From: Neptunicella marina | Lineage (GTDB): Bacteria; Pseudomonadota; Gammaproteobacteria; Enterobacterales; Alteromonadaceae | DNA length: 64,000 nucleotides | Direction: 5' to 3' | Assembly (NCBI RefSeq): GCF_014270035.1 | Contig: NZ_JACNEP010000002.1 | Span: 1-64,000, forward strand | Shown here: positions 27,698 through 36,606 of the stretch, one piece after another | How the letters are laid out: every line of letters starts with the position of its first letter | How positions within the stretch are numbered: position 1 is the stretch's first letter | Notes under the pieces: model-generated | Told to the model about the DNA's origin: nothing | The model's database searches: none | The model's input: only the letters and a program-made list of their open reading frames with translations | Program-made: the position numbers and the translations under genes

Positions 27698-28561
27698 ATG
27701 CAACCCAACCACAGTAAATTACTGGACGCCAAAGAAAAAGATTTAGGTGAAATGACGGTAAGGCGAACCATTCCGGCTGTGGGTTGCAAAGCCATTGGTC
27801 CCTGGGTGTTTTTTGATCATATGGGTCCAGTCACTTTTAACGCAGGCAATGGTGTTAATGTGCGCCCTCATCCTCACATTAACCTCGCGACCGTAACCTA
27901 TTTATTTGAAGGTGAAATTCTGCATCGCGATTCACTGGGCTCTTACCAACCCATTACACCAGGCGCGATAAATTTAATGGTGGCTGGCAAGGGCATTGTT
28001 CACTCTGAACGTGAGCGTGACGAAGTGAAAAACCAGCAACATTCATTACATGGACTACAACTTTGGATGGCATTACCTGAAGAAGACGAGCAAATGGAAC
28101 CGCAATTTCACCATATCGATGCCGCTTCTATTCCACAATTTAACCATGAAGGAACTGACGTTAGACTGTTAATGGGCCACGCCTACAGCCAGCAATCACC
28201 AGTCAAAACATTCTCCCCAACGCTGTTTATGCAACTGGATATCCCACAGGGTAAAAGCCTGACCTTGCCATCGAATCAACAAACAGGAATTTATCTGATC
28301 AACGGCGACGTATTAATAAATCAACAACCCCTTGCCCAACACCAAATGTATGTTAGCGAAGAACAACAAATAGCCATACAGGCAGAAACACATTGCACAG
28401 TAATAGTGATAGGTGGCGATAATCTTGGAAAACGCTACCTTGACTGGAACTTTGTCTCAAGTAATCCCCAACGAATTGAGCAAGCCAGAAACAAGTGGAA
28501 AAATGGGGGCTTCCCTATTATTGAAGATGACAATGACGAATTTATCCCATTACCAGAATAA
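27698..28561 (+). CDS. Pirin family protein (cupin)
   Basis: This is a bicupin of 287 residues. The N-terminal pirin domain has the metal ligands in RPHPHINLATVTYLFEG and the later His and Glu in GIVHSERERDE. The C-terminal pirin_C cupin spans about 175-280. Bacterial pirins are iron-binding; some oxidise quercetin and others modulate enzymes or transcription. It lies 23 bp after cysZ with AAGGA as the ribosome-binding site, so the pair may be cotranscribed. The role here is not known. Confidence 0.9.
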   Translation: MQPNHSKLLDAKEKDLGEMTVRRTIPAVGCKAIGPWVFFDHMGPVTFNAGNGVNVRPHPHINLATVTYLFEGEILHRDSLGSYQPITPGAINLMVAGKGIVHSERERDEVKNQQHSLHGLQLWMALPEEDEQMEPQFHHIDAASIPQFNHEGTDVRLLMGHAYSQQSPVKTFSPTLFMQLDIPQGKSLTLPSNQQTGIYLINGDVLINQQPLAQHQMYVSEEQQIAIQAETHCTVIVIGGDNLGKRYLDWNFVSSNPQRIEQARNKWKNGGFPIIEDDNDEFIPLPE

Positions 28562-28644
28562 AAGCTGGCTACTATTTTAGTGCCCAGGGCATACCTGTGG
28601 ACATGGCAGGTAACAGACTAAATTATATTAAATTCTGAGTTAGG

Positions 28645-28914
28645 CTAGAGCGTGTTGATCTTTGCTGTATATTTTTGCAACGAGTTGCGCGGTATTTAAA
28701 CCATGAAGCACGAATGTGGTGTAGTTGTTCTACATAAATGCGTGCTGAAGCAGTAGAAATGCCGCACAAACGTTGCCCGAAGGGTTCGTCCTAAACACTT
28801 TTCACTCTTTGTTGCTTATTTTTGACTTAATCCATTAGGCCTGCAAATAAGCGTCGCGATTAAAAAGTGTTTAGTTAGAACAAAATTCATACCGCAAAGA
28901 TCAACACGCTCTAG
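28645..28914. mobile_element. MITE, 270 bp, with perfect 21-bp terminal inverted repeats
   Basis: The left end CTAGAGCGTGTTGATCTTTGC (positions 28645-28665) is matched exactly in reverse complement at 28894-28914. The inside has no open frame but holds further inverted segments (AAACACTTTT near 28793 against AAAAGTGTTT near 28863). The CTAG at each tip is itself a palindrome and may include the target duplication. A compacted relative lies at 43450-43501. It is probably mobilised by a transposase encoded elsewhere. Confidence 0.85.
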
Positions 28915-29016
28915 TTTTTAGCAAGTTTTATTTACAAGCGGATAAATTATAAGCTAGTGTTTGAATTAACAGGGAATTGTTTATCGATAAGTCATACCGC
29001 ATACAGGGAGTTTGCA

Positions 29017-29571
29017 ATGGAGTTAACACTGGATGAGTATCGTCGTGATTTAAAAAAACGCCGTTTTATGGCACTACCTACGGCAGGTGCTATTGTATGG
29101 CTAGTGGTAGCACTGTCCAGTGTATTTGCCACTGACGTTGTCACTTCTCTAATAATGGTAACCGGAACCTGTACTCTGGTGTATTTCGCTTCTGCCATTG
29201 CCCATTTCACCGGCGAACGTTTCATCACACTGCATTCCCCTACCAATCCATTTGAACAGTTACTGGTATATTGTTTTACCGGTTCACTTTGTGCCTACGC
29301 GCTAATTATTCCACTTTACATGCAGGACATCAGCACCCTTCCTCTCACAGTGGGAGTGCTCGCCAGCCTGATTTGGTTACCCTACTCATGGATTATTGAA
29401 CATTGGGTGGGTGTGGTTCATGTTGCAACCCGCATGTTACTTTTACCTCTGGCCTGGTATTTCTTTCCCGAATATCGTTTTACACTTATTCCTATGCTTA
29501 TTTTTGCGTTATACGTATTTACCGCCATGGTGCTGGAACACAGATGGCGATATTTAGAATACTTTGCCTAA
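29017..29571 (+). CDS. Hypothetical inner-membrane protein, 184 aa
   Basis: I do not recognise a named family. The protein has a short charged N terminus (LTLDEYRRDLKKRRF) followed by about six hydrophobic helices across residues 20-180, so it is an integral inner-membrane protein. I chose the ATG at 29017 because AGGGAG lies 6 bp upstream; a frame-open ATG at 28957 would place 20 unlikely residues in front. It is monocistronic between the MITE and the sugar cluster. Confidence 0.75.
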   Translation: MELTLDEYRRDLKKRRFMALPTAGAIVWLVVALSSVFATDVVTSLIMVTGTCTLVYFASAIAHFTGERFITLHSPTNPFEQLLVYCFTGSLCAYALIIPLYMQDISTLPLTVGVLASLIWLPYSWIIEHWVGVVHVATRMLLLPLAWYFFPEYRFTLIPMLIFALYVFTAMVLEHRWRYLEYFA

Positions 29572-29902
29572 TGCCTGAAAATAACCAAGTCCCATGCAAA
29601 CGGTACAAATTTATATAATATTTTAAGAAGTGAATAATATTTTCCCGCCGCTGTCTCTGACATTTGACAAATCAGCCACTACAATATTTGCACCAATATC
29701 AAAAAACAAATGATTTAGTTTTTTTTGTTATTTTTCATAACCTTAAATTAAATTTAAAAGAAACCAGCCATCACCAGCCACAAAACTAAGCCGATTTTAT
29801 TATATTTTTTGCTAAACATTTTATAACCTATATTAGGCTTAAAGGCGTAGTCTCATTAACAAAATAATTACATTTATGTCCAACCTATTGCCAGGAGCAG
29901 AG
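29572..29902. other. AT-rich upstream region of the sugar cluster
   Basis: No gene is seen in these roughly 330 bp. The DNA is very AT-rich and should hold the promoter and the binding sites of the AraC-type regulator at 33393, but I cannot define a convincing -35/-10 pair. A TATATT near 29829-29834 is a possible -10 box. Confidence 0.5.
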
Positions 29903-31078
29903 ATGGATAAAGTACGCTTAGGATTAATTGGCGGCGGACCAGAGGCTTTTATTGGTCAGGTCCACCGATATGCGGCCTTTATGGATAATCAATACCAGTT
30001 GGTGTGCGGGGTTTTTAGCCGTGACCAACAAAAAAACCATGAAGCCGGTGAGCAACTGCTGGATAATTCCAGCCGGGCTTATTCATCTATTCATGAACTC
30101 ATAGAGAAAGAATCGGCCCTCCCAGAAGCACAAAGAGTGGAAGTCATAGCAATTGTCACGCCGAATATAAGCCATTTTGAATTTGCCAGTGCCGCCATAC
30201 AAGCCGGTATTCATGTATTTTGTGAAAAACCTGCCACTTTCACACTGGCGCAGTCAAGACAACTGCAACAACAACTTGAACAATCGCCAGTATTATTTGG
30301 TCTGGCCCATACCTACATTGGTTATCCTCTGGTTCAGGAAGCGCGTCAACGTGTGATCGCAGGTGAGCTGGGTGACATTAAAAAAGTCGTGGTGGAATAC
30401 TCACAGGACTGGCTGGCGGCCAAACTGAATAATCAGGATAGCAAACAAGGTAGCTGGCGACTTGATCCAAACATGGCTGGTGTAAGTTGCTGTGTGGGTG
30501 ATATCGGTGTACATGCCGCTAATTTGGCAGAATTTATTTGCGATATGCCAATCACCCGCATTTTAGCAGATTTAGCCTCGGTTGAAGATAACCGACAACT
30601 CGATGACGACGCCGCTATATTAGTCCGCTTTAAAAATAATGCACGAGGCGTATTAATTGCCAGCCAAATTAGTGTCGGTGAAGAAAACAATCTCAGTATT
30701 CGTGTATACGGCAGCAAGGCCGGTCTACATTGGCAACAGCAGCAACCTAACTCATTACGGATTATGCCAGGCGACCAACCGGCACAGGAAATTCGTACAG
30801 GCTTTGATTATTTAAGCGATGAAGCAAAACGTTTTACTCGCACACCAGCGGGACACCCGGAAGGTTATATAGAAGCCTTCGCCAATTTGTACAGTGCTTT
30901 TGCCGATGCGGTAAAACGAGCGCGAACACATTCAGTTAAACATTCAAACGCCAATGGTGTGCCAGGCATCACAGAAGCGCTGGCAGGAATGCAATTTATA
31001 GAATCGAGCGTAAAAAGCAGTCAGTCAGGTAACCAGTGGTTAGCACTCGACACATTCGACCCAGGGAGTAATAAATAA
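29903..31078 (+). CDS. Gfo/Idh/MocA-family oxidoreductase
   Basis: This NAD(P)-dependent sugar oxidoreductase has 391 residues from the ATG at 29903, which has GGAG 8 bp upstream (an earlier ATG at 29876 lacks one). The N-terminal Rossmann fold starts with LGLIGGGPEAFIG. The family motif CEKPAT supplies the catalytic-site Lys. The C-terminal alpha/beta domain carries the substrate site. Family members oxidise sugars or glycosides at C1 or C3. It is the first gene of a run with an overlapping TIM-barrel gene (TAATG), a permease and a regulator. Confidence 0.9.
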   Translation: MDKVRLGLIGGGPEAFIGQVHRYAAFMDNQYQLVCGVFSRDQQKNHEAGEQLLDNSSRAYSSIHELIEKESALPEAQRVEVIAIVTPNISHFEFASAAIQAGIHVFCEKPATFTLAQSRQLQQQLEQSPVLFGLAHTYIGYPLVQEARQRVIAGELGDIKKVVVEYSQDWLAAKLNNQDSKQGSWRLDPNMAGVSCCVGDIGVHAANLAEFICDMPITRILADLASVEDNRQLDDDAAILVRFKNNARGVLIASQISVGEENNLSIRVYGSKAGLHWQQQQPNSLRIMPGDQPAQEIRTGFDYLSDEAKRFTRTPAGHPEGYIEAFANLYSAFADAVKRARTHSVKHSNANGVPGITEALAGMQFIESSVKSSQSGNQWLALDTFDPGSNK

Positions 31079-32121
31079 TGAAAGGACCAGCGATCTTTCT
31101 GGCACAGTTTTTAGGTGATAGTGAACCATTTAACACACTGGACGGCATTCTTCAATGGGCGGCATCACTGGGTTACAAAGGTGTTCAAATCCCTACCTGG
31201 GACAAACGTGTATTTGATTTAAAACAAGCTTCCAGCAGTCAGGCTTATTGTGACGAATATAAACAAAAAGTCGCCTCTTATGGTCTGGAAATCACTGAAC
31301 TGTCTACTCACTTGCAAGGCCAGCTCGTTGCGGTACATCCAGCTTACGATTTAATGTTTGACGCATTTGCCCCTGAAGAACTGAGAAACAACCCGCAGGC
31401 CCGCACCGACTGGGCAGTAGAACAACTGTATTTTGCGGCTAAGGCCAGTCAGAATCTCGGCTTAAAAAATCATGCGACTTTCTCTGGCGCCTTGTTGTGG
31501 CATACCTTTTATCCGTGGCCACAGCGTCCACCGGGCCTGGTTGATGCAGGGTTTAAAGAACTTGCTGCGCGCTGGAAACCGATCTTAGACGAATTTGATC
31601 GCTGCGACGTTAATGCCTGTTACGAATTGCACCCGGGCGAAGATTTGCACGATGGTGTCACCTTCGACCGTTTTCTGGCAGAGCTGGATAATCACCCACG
31701 TGCCAATATTCTGTTTGATCCAAGCCATATGGTGTTACAACAATTGGATTATCTGGGTTTTATCGATATTTATCACGACCGTATCAAAGCCTTCCATGTA
31801 AAAGACGCAGAATTTAAACCCGATCCGCGTTGTGGTGTTTATGGAGGCTACCAAAGCTGGATAGACAGACCTGGGCGATTCCGGTCATTAGGCGATGGTC
31901 AGATCGATTTCGGCGGCATTTTTAGTCGCTTAGCAAAATACAACTTCGATGGATGGGCGGTACTGGAATGGGAATGCTGCCTCAAACATCCTGAAGATGG
32001 TGCCCGTGAAGGTGCACCTTTTATCCAGCAACATATGATTCGAAAGGCTGAGAAAGCCTTTGATGACTTTGCTGCGGTGGATACAAACGAGCAGTTAAAT
32101 AAACGTATTCTGGGTCTTTAA
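31078..32121 (+). CDS. Sugar isomerase/epimerase-like TIM-barrel protein
   Basis: This 347-residue xylose-isomerase-like TIM barrel has probable metal ligands in NACYELHPGED, ILFDPSHM, KAFHVKDAEF and AVLEWE (Glu, Asp, His, Glu in barrel order). No export signal is visible, so it is cytoplasmic. The start overlaps the oxidoreductase stop (TAATG). Relatives sit beside Gfo/Idh/MocA genes in pathways for keto-sugars, inositols and unusual glycosides. The exact reaction, isomerisation or lyase/hydratase, cannot be read from the sequence. Confidence 0.85.
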   Translation: MKGPAIFLAQFLGDSEPFNTLDGILQWAASLGYKGVQIPTWDKRVFDLKQASSSQAYCDEYKQKVASYGLEITELSTHLQGQLVAVHPAYDLMFDAFAPEELRNNPQARTDWAVEQLYFAAKASQNLGLKNHATFSGALLWHTFYPWPQRPPGLVDAGFKELAARWKPILDEFDRCDVNACYELHPGEDLHDGVTFDRFLAELDNHPRANILFDPSHMVLQQLDYLGFIDIYHDRIKAFHVKDAEFKPDPRCGVYGGYQSWIDRPGRFRSLGDGQIDFGGIFSRLAKYNFDGWAVLEWECCLKHPEDGAREGAPFIQQHMIRKAEKAFDDFAAVDTNEQLNKRILGL

Positions 32122-32150
32122 TTTTATAATAACCATAACGGGGATTTCCC

Positions 32151-33374
32151 ATGGACAATACCGCTAAACTTTTCCGCGCCAGTTGCCTGGCTTTAATTGT
32201 CACCGCAATGACATTTGCCATCCGGGCCGGCATTTTAACCCAGCTTAGTCAGCAGTTTACCCTCAACGATACTGAGCTTGGCCTGATTAACAGCATGGCT
32301 TTTCTTGGTTTTCCGGTTGCCATGATGGTACTGGGATTACTGTACAACCTGATTGGTGCCAAACGTATTTTAACAATGGCGTTTATTTGCCATCTGGCCG
32401 GATTATTACTGACCATTTATGCACAAGGTTTCTGGGGATTACTTATTTCCACTTTCCTGATTGGTTTTGCCAATGGCGCGGTAGAGGCAGCATGCAATCC
32501 TTTAATTGCCGATATGTACCCGGATCGCAAAACCACTATGCTGAATCGCTTCCATGTATGGTTCCCAGGCGGGATCGTTATTGGAGCCTTAGTCTCTGAA
32601 TTTATGACAATGGCGGGCTTGAGCTGGCAATTACAAATTGCGGTAATGTTAATTCCTACCGTGATTTATGGTTATCTGGTATTTAGCGAAAGCTTCCCCC
32701 CTACACGCCATATTGAATCGTCAACCCGCGTAAATATCACCAGCCTGTTATCACCTTTATATTTATTTATGATTGTTTGCATGACGCTGACTGCGACCAC
32801 CGAGTTAGGCACTCAACAATGGGTTGGACGAATTCTGGCTGAAAGTGGTGCGTCACCCATGATCATTCTGGCACTGGGCACCGGCTTGATGGCTGTCGGT
32901 CGTCAGTTTGCCGGACCGGTTGTTCACGCACTCAATCCAAGCGGTGTATTGTTAGTGTCGGCAATTGTTGCGTCAGTGGGCATTTACCTGCTAAGCATTG
33001 CTACAGGTCCGATGGTTTATCTGGCCACTATCGTATTTGCCTGTGGTGTAATGTATTTCTGGCCAACCATGATTGGTTTTATCGGCGAATATCAGCCTAA
33101 AACCGGTGCTTTGGGTATGTCGTTAATTGGCGGAGCAGGCATGTTTGCCACCGGCATCTGGAATCCGGTTATTGGCAGCTGGATTGACCAACATCGCGCA
33201 GAAGCAATTAACAGTGGACTAACTGGCAGTGCAGCGGAACTTGCAGCCGGCCAGTCAACCTTAAGTAATATGCTGCTGTTCCCACTGACATTAGTGGTGC
33301 TGTTTACTGTTTTATATATATTCAGACAGCGTTTTGCCCATTTCCGTGTATCTCATCAAACTGGCGCACAGTAG
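32151..33374 (+). CDS. MFS sugar transporter
   Basis: This is a major facilitator of 407 residues with twelve predicted helices. The conserved loop between helices 2 and 3 is YNLIGAKRILT, and helix 4 has the asparagine-rich FANGAVEAACNPLIADMYPDRKT-type region often seen in FHS-like sugar permeases. It sits 29 bp after the TIM-barrel gene with GGGGA upstream. It probably imports the sugar or glycoside handled by the neighbouring enzymes. Confidence 0.88.
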   Translation: MDNTAKLFRASCLALIVTAMTFAIRAGILTQLSQQFTLNDTELGLINSMAFLGFPVAMMVLGLLYNLIGAKRILTMAFICHLAGLLLTIYAQGFWGLLISTFLIGFANGAVEAACNPLIADMYPDRKTTMLNRFHVWFPGGIVIGALVSEFMTMAGLSWQLQIAVMLIPTVIYGYLVFSESFPPTRHIESSTRVNITSLLSPLYLFMIVCMTLTATTELGTQQWVGRILAESGASPMIILALGTGLMAVGRQFAGPVVHALNPSGVLLVSAIVASVGIYLLSIATGPMVYLATIVFACGVMYFWPTMIGFIGEYQPKTGALGMSLIGGAGMFATGIWNPVIGSWIDQHRAEAINSGLTGSAAELAAGQSTLSNMLLFPLTLVVLFTVLYIFRQRFAHFRVSHQTGAQ

Positions 33375-33392
33375 TGCGCCGTGGAGACCCGC

Positions 33393-34160
33393 ATGGAGAT
33401 GCTGAATAACGTTTTCGAATTTTATCAAATACATGATCTGGAGCGTCCCAGTGCCTTGTTTGATTTAATTGATGACGCTTTCTATTTTGCCAAGGACAGA
33501 CAGGGTCACTTTGTTTATGCGAATCGATTGTTGCACGAACATTACGATTTGGATGACCCTTCAGATGTTATTGGCAAAACCGACTATGACTTTTTTCGCT
33601 TTGATATTGCAGAACAAATCCATATGGATGACCTCAAAGTGATGAATGAAGGTTTGGTGATCAATAACAAACTGGAACTGGTTCAGGATGGCAAAGGAGA
33701 TGTGCACTGGTTTTTAACCAGTAAAACAGCGCTTAAAAACAAAAAGGGCGAAGTGATCGGCGTTGAAGGTTTTAGCCGTGATGCCAACCGCTCACAGAGC
33801 AATTTTGAACCCTACAATGTTTTTCGCCATTGTATCGACTTTTTGCAGCATAACTATATGAATAGCATCAGTATTGATGAACTTGCCAAGTTGTCCTGCA
33901 TGTCATTAAGTACCTTTGAACGTCGCTTTAAACGCCAGTTTGCCATGACACCCAATCAGTATCTTAAGCGACTGCGCATTCATAAAGCCTGCGAGTTTTT
34001 ATCTGCAGGCTATAGCATTCAGCACGTCACCATGGCTTGTGGCTTTTGTGATCAGAGCTATTTTACCCGCGAATTTCGTGTCACTATGGGCATGACGCCA
34101 CGTAAATACCAGCTAAAAGCCCGCGAAAATAACAAGCAAACCGTGCTTATTACTCAGTAA
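33393..34160 (+). CDS. AraC-family regulator with N-terminal PAS domain
   Basis: This transcription factor has 255 residues from the ATG at 33393 (GGAG 8 bp upstream; a GTG at 33381 is also in frame). It combines a PAS sensor domain (about 14-125: DDAFYFAKDRQGHFVYANRL, VIGKTDYDFF, VEGFSRDAN) with two C-terminal helix-turn-helix motifs of AraC type (about 150-250: SLSTFERRFKRQFAMTPNQY, ACGFCDQSYFTREFR). It lies inside the sugar operon and probably controls it. A PAS domain instead of the usual cupin-type arabinose sensor suggests a small-molecule or redox ligand. Confidence 0.9.
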   Translation: MEMLNNVFEFYQIHDLERPSALFDLIDDAFYFAKDRQGHFVYANRLLHEHYDLDDPSDVIGKTDYDFFRFDIAEQIHMDDLKVMNEGLVINNKLELVQDGKGDVHWFLTSKTALKNKKGEVIGVEGFSRDANRSQSNFEPYNVFRHCIDFLQHNYMNSISIDELAKLSCMSLSTFERRFKRQFAMTPNQYLKRLRIHKACEFLSAGYSIQHVTMACGFCDQSYFTREFRVTMGMTPRKYQLKARENNKQTVLITQ

Positions 34161-34172
34161 AAAGGACCATTT

Positions 34173-35099
34173 ATGCAATCTAATAACAATAGTCGCCGTC
34201 AGTTTTTAAAAATGTCGCTGGCCGCTGGTATCGGTGCCAGTTTATTTCCGCAACTGGCTTTTGCCTCCCCAAATCGTGCCTTTAAAATTTCATTAGCTCA
34301 GTGGTCACTGCATCGTGCTTTTAAAAGCGGGAAAATGGACGCGCGTAATTTCGCCAGTATTACGCGTAAATTATTTAATCTGGATGCCATTGAATATGTT
34401 AACCAGTTTTATTTCGATAACCTGTCTGACAAATTAGTTGCTGGCTTAAAACAGCAAGCTAAAGACGAAGGTATCGAAAGTCGTCTGATCATGTGTGATG
34501 GCGAAGGGGCATTAGGCGATCAGGACAAAAATAAACGTCTGCAGGCGGTTAAAAACCATTATCGCTGGGCAGATGCAGCAGCTGAGTTAGGCTGTCATTC
34601 CATCCGCGTTAATGCACAAAGCAGTGGCAGCTACGATGAGCAACAAAAAGCCGCAGCAGATGGCCTGAATCAACTGGCAGAATACTGCGATAAGTTAAAG
34701 CTAAACGTAATTGTGGAAAACCACGGAGGATTGTCCTCTAACGGTAAGTGGTTATCAGGGGTGATGAAGCTGGCTGATAATCCACGTGTGGGTACCCTGC
34801 CCGATTTTGGTAACTTTGTGCTCAACTATCAAACGGGTGAACAATACGATAAATATCAGGGCGTTAAGGAACTAATGCCTTATGCCAAAGCGGTGAGTGC
34901 CAAAACAAATCGAATCGACGTGCATGGCAACGAACCAGACATTGATTACTTCAAAATGATGAAAATCGTAACCGATGCCGGATACCACGACTATGTAGGC
35001 ATAGAGTACGAAGGTGATGACTGGCCCGAAATTGAAGGTATACATCAGACTATTGCATTGTTAGAACGCGTTAACCGCGCGTTAGTTGAAAAAGCTTAG
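34173..35099 (+). CDS. Tat-exported sugar isomerase/epimerase-like TIM barrel
   Basis: This 308-residue TIM barrel of the xylose-isomerase-like superfamily has a twin-arginine signal at the N terminus (SRRQFLKMSLAAG, Arg 8-9), so it folds in the cytoplasm and acts in the periplasm. Candidate metal ligands are in VIVENHGG, LPDFGNF and VGIEYEG. Periplasmic proteins of this type include 3-keto-glycoside lyases/hydratases. It is the second TIM barrel of the cluster but in a different compartment from the first. An IS element follows 20 bp downstream. Confidence 0.87.
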   Translation: MQSNNNSRRQFLKMSLAAGIGASLFPQLAFASPNRAFKISLAQWSLHRAFKSGKMDARNFASITRKLFNLDAIEYVNQFYFDNLSDKLVAGLKQQAKDEGIESRLIMCDGEGALGDQDKNKRLQAVKNHYRWADAAAELGCHSIRVNAQSSGSYDEQQKAAADGLNQLAEYCDKLKLNVIVENHGGLSSNGKWLSGVMKLADNPRVGTLPDFGNFVLNYQTGEQYDKYQGVKELMPYAKAVSAKTNRIDVHGNEPDIDYFKMMKIVTDAGYHDYVGIEYEGDDWPEIEGIHQTIALLERVNRALVEKA

Positions 35100-35118
35100 T
35101 AATAAAACGGATTTATCA

Positions 35119-36585
35119 AAAAAGGGGCCAGTGGCCTAATGCCAGTCAGTTAAGCTGACTGGCATTTTTCTTTTTAGCTGGGTACTTGCCAGGCTTAGGT
35201 TTAACACATCTAGGATATGACCTGTCCTCTCGCCTTGTCGGGAGCACGTAGTAAGTCAGTTGATTAATGAGATTTTCATACAATACCGGCAGCTTGCCAG
35301 GGCTCGTAAGCCCTGTTGTAAGAAGGAATGCAACCACTGCGCTTGAGCATCCGCTAAAGCTTAGTTGGTTTGGCCAGATACCTTTGCGTGATGCGGCTTC
35401 AGTCATTGCCACTCGTATCAGATTATAGGCAAGCAGTAATCCCCATAACTCTTGCTCAACCATATCAGGTCGTTTACTTCGAAGCGTGTATTCACTGTTT
35501 AGTAACGTCTGCTTCATTTCACGATACCCTAATTCAATCTCCCAACGGTGACTGTATAAGTCCACAATCTCGTCACTGGGATAACGCATTGCATCGGTAA
35601 GCGATGTAAGAATTCGACATTCTTTTCCTTTAACTTTCTTCGTAATTAGTCGCGCTTCAATCTCATTGGGAAGCCTGGGGAACTTCTTTCTCGCTTGAGG
35701 TGTAGTTGTCAGTCTTACCCGTTTATCTACTCGGCTATAGCTTTCTAGTACATCAAACTGGAGCCCATTTCTGGCGGGTATCATCCAGTGCCTTTCTTCT
35801 CCCGCTTTTTGCCATTGATGGAGTAAGCCTAATGAGTAAAAACCGCGGTCAAACATGGTCAGTGAATGATTGGGCGTGTCTTCAATTAGCTGCTCTGCTA
35901 GCACCATTTCATTGGACTTATACTTATCGAACGCACTACTTATAAGCTGATGACTTGTCAGCTCCATCTGGCAGACCATGCGGATCTGAGGGAACGCTGT
36001 ATCACCGTATTGTGTGCTACCTGACCCGTATTTTTCCCGGTTTTCAACGGTATCTACCGTTCGCCAAACGACGCCATCTACACCAAGTAAATTCAGGCCG
36101 TTCCATGTTTCGAATTTATTTTGCTGATACCAATGTTTAGCCATCTTTTTAAAAGACTGTTCGACGGCCTCGGTTCCTAGGCGCTGTCGCGCTTGAACCA
36201 TCGCACTTGGCGCTACTAACGGTGCTTTACCAGGAAGTGCTATATCCATTTTAGCAGCAATGTTCCACACCGACTCTTGTCGGAAAAGGCTCATTCCCAT
36301 GACACACCACATCACCGACTCAAGAGGTAATCGGCGCTTTCTGACAGTTGCTACACCCGCTTCAAAAAAAGCCTCATCTATAATTGATGGGTCTAAGAAG
36401 GTTGAGAGCTTTTCAAATGAGTGAAACTGAGTGCTGGCATTAAACGCGGTGTCTAAAGCTGTTTTAAAATCCATAAAAAAATCCGATGGCAAATTGCTCA
36501 TCGGATTTTTACATCTATAAAAGATCGGTCAACCGATCGCTAAATTATTTCTTAACTGATCGGCATTAGCCAGTGGCCCCTTTTT
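35119..36585. mobile_element. IS4-family insertion sequence, about 1467 bp
   Basis: Imperfect terminal inverted repeats of about 35 bp are visible. The left end, 35119-35154, starts AAAAAGGGGCCAGTGGC; the right end, reverse complement of 36551-36585, starts AAAAAGGGGCCACTGGC. Both continue TAATGCC and TCAGTTAAG with a few differences. One transposase gene fills the interior on the minus strand. No direct target duplication is evident in the flanks, so the insertion may be old or rearranged. It lies in the convergent gap between the Tat-exported TIM barrel and the GH97 gene and breaks neither. Confidence 0.85.
35146..36501 (-). CDS. IS4-family transposase
   Basis: The 451-residue DDE transposase appears intact. 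The catalytic residues are Asp142 (LLGVDGVV), Asp218 (MFDRGFYS) and Glu323 inside the IS4 hallmark Y-2-R-3-E-6-K (Tyr316, Arg319, Glu323, Lys330; [15 protein letters not shown]). The N-terminal DUF4372-like region precedes the catalytic fold. A 16-bp inverted repeat, GATCGGT/ACCGATC at 36523-36538, lies just upstream of the start and may be an operator or part of the promoter. Confidence 0.93.
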   Translation of the reverse strand: MSNLPSDFFMDFKTALDTAFNASTQFHSFEKLSTFLDPSIIDEAFFEAGVATVRKRRLPLESVMWCVMGMSLFRQESVWNIAAKMDIALPGKAPLVAPSAMVQARQRLGTEAVEQSFKKMAKHWYQQNKFETWNGLNLLGVDGVVWRTVDTVENREKYGSGSTQYGDTAFPQIRMVCQMELTSHQLISSAFDKYKSNEMVLAEQLIEDTPNHSLTMFDRGFYSLGLLHQWQKAGEERHWMIPARNGLQFDVLESYSRVDKRVRLTTTPQARKKFPRLPNEIEARLITKKVKGKECRILTSLTDAMRYPSDEIVDLYSHRWEIELGYREMKQTLLNSEYTLRSKRPDMVEQELWGLLLAYNLIRVAMTEAASRKGIWPNQLSFSGCSSAVVAFLLTTGLTSPGKLPVLYENLINQLTYYVLPTRREDRSYPRCVKPKPGKYPAKKKNASQLN

Positions 36586-36606
36586 AAGTATCTAAACCAG
36601 CAAAAC

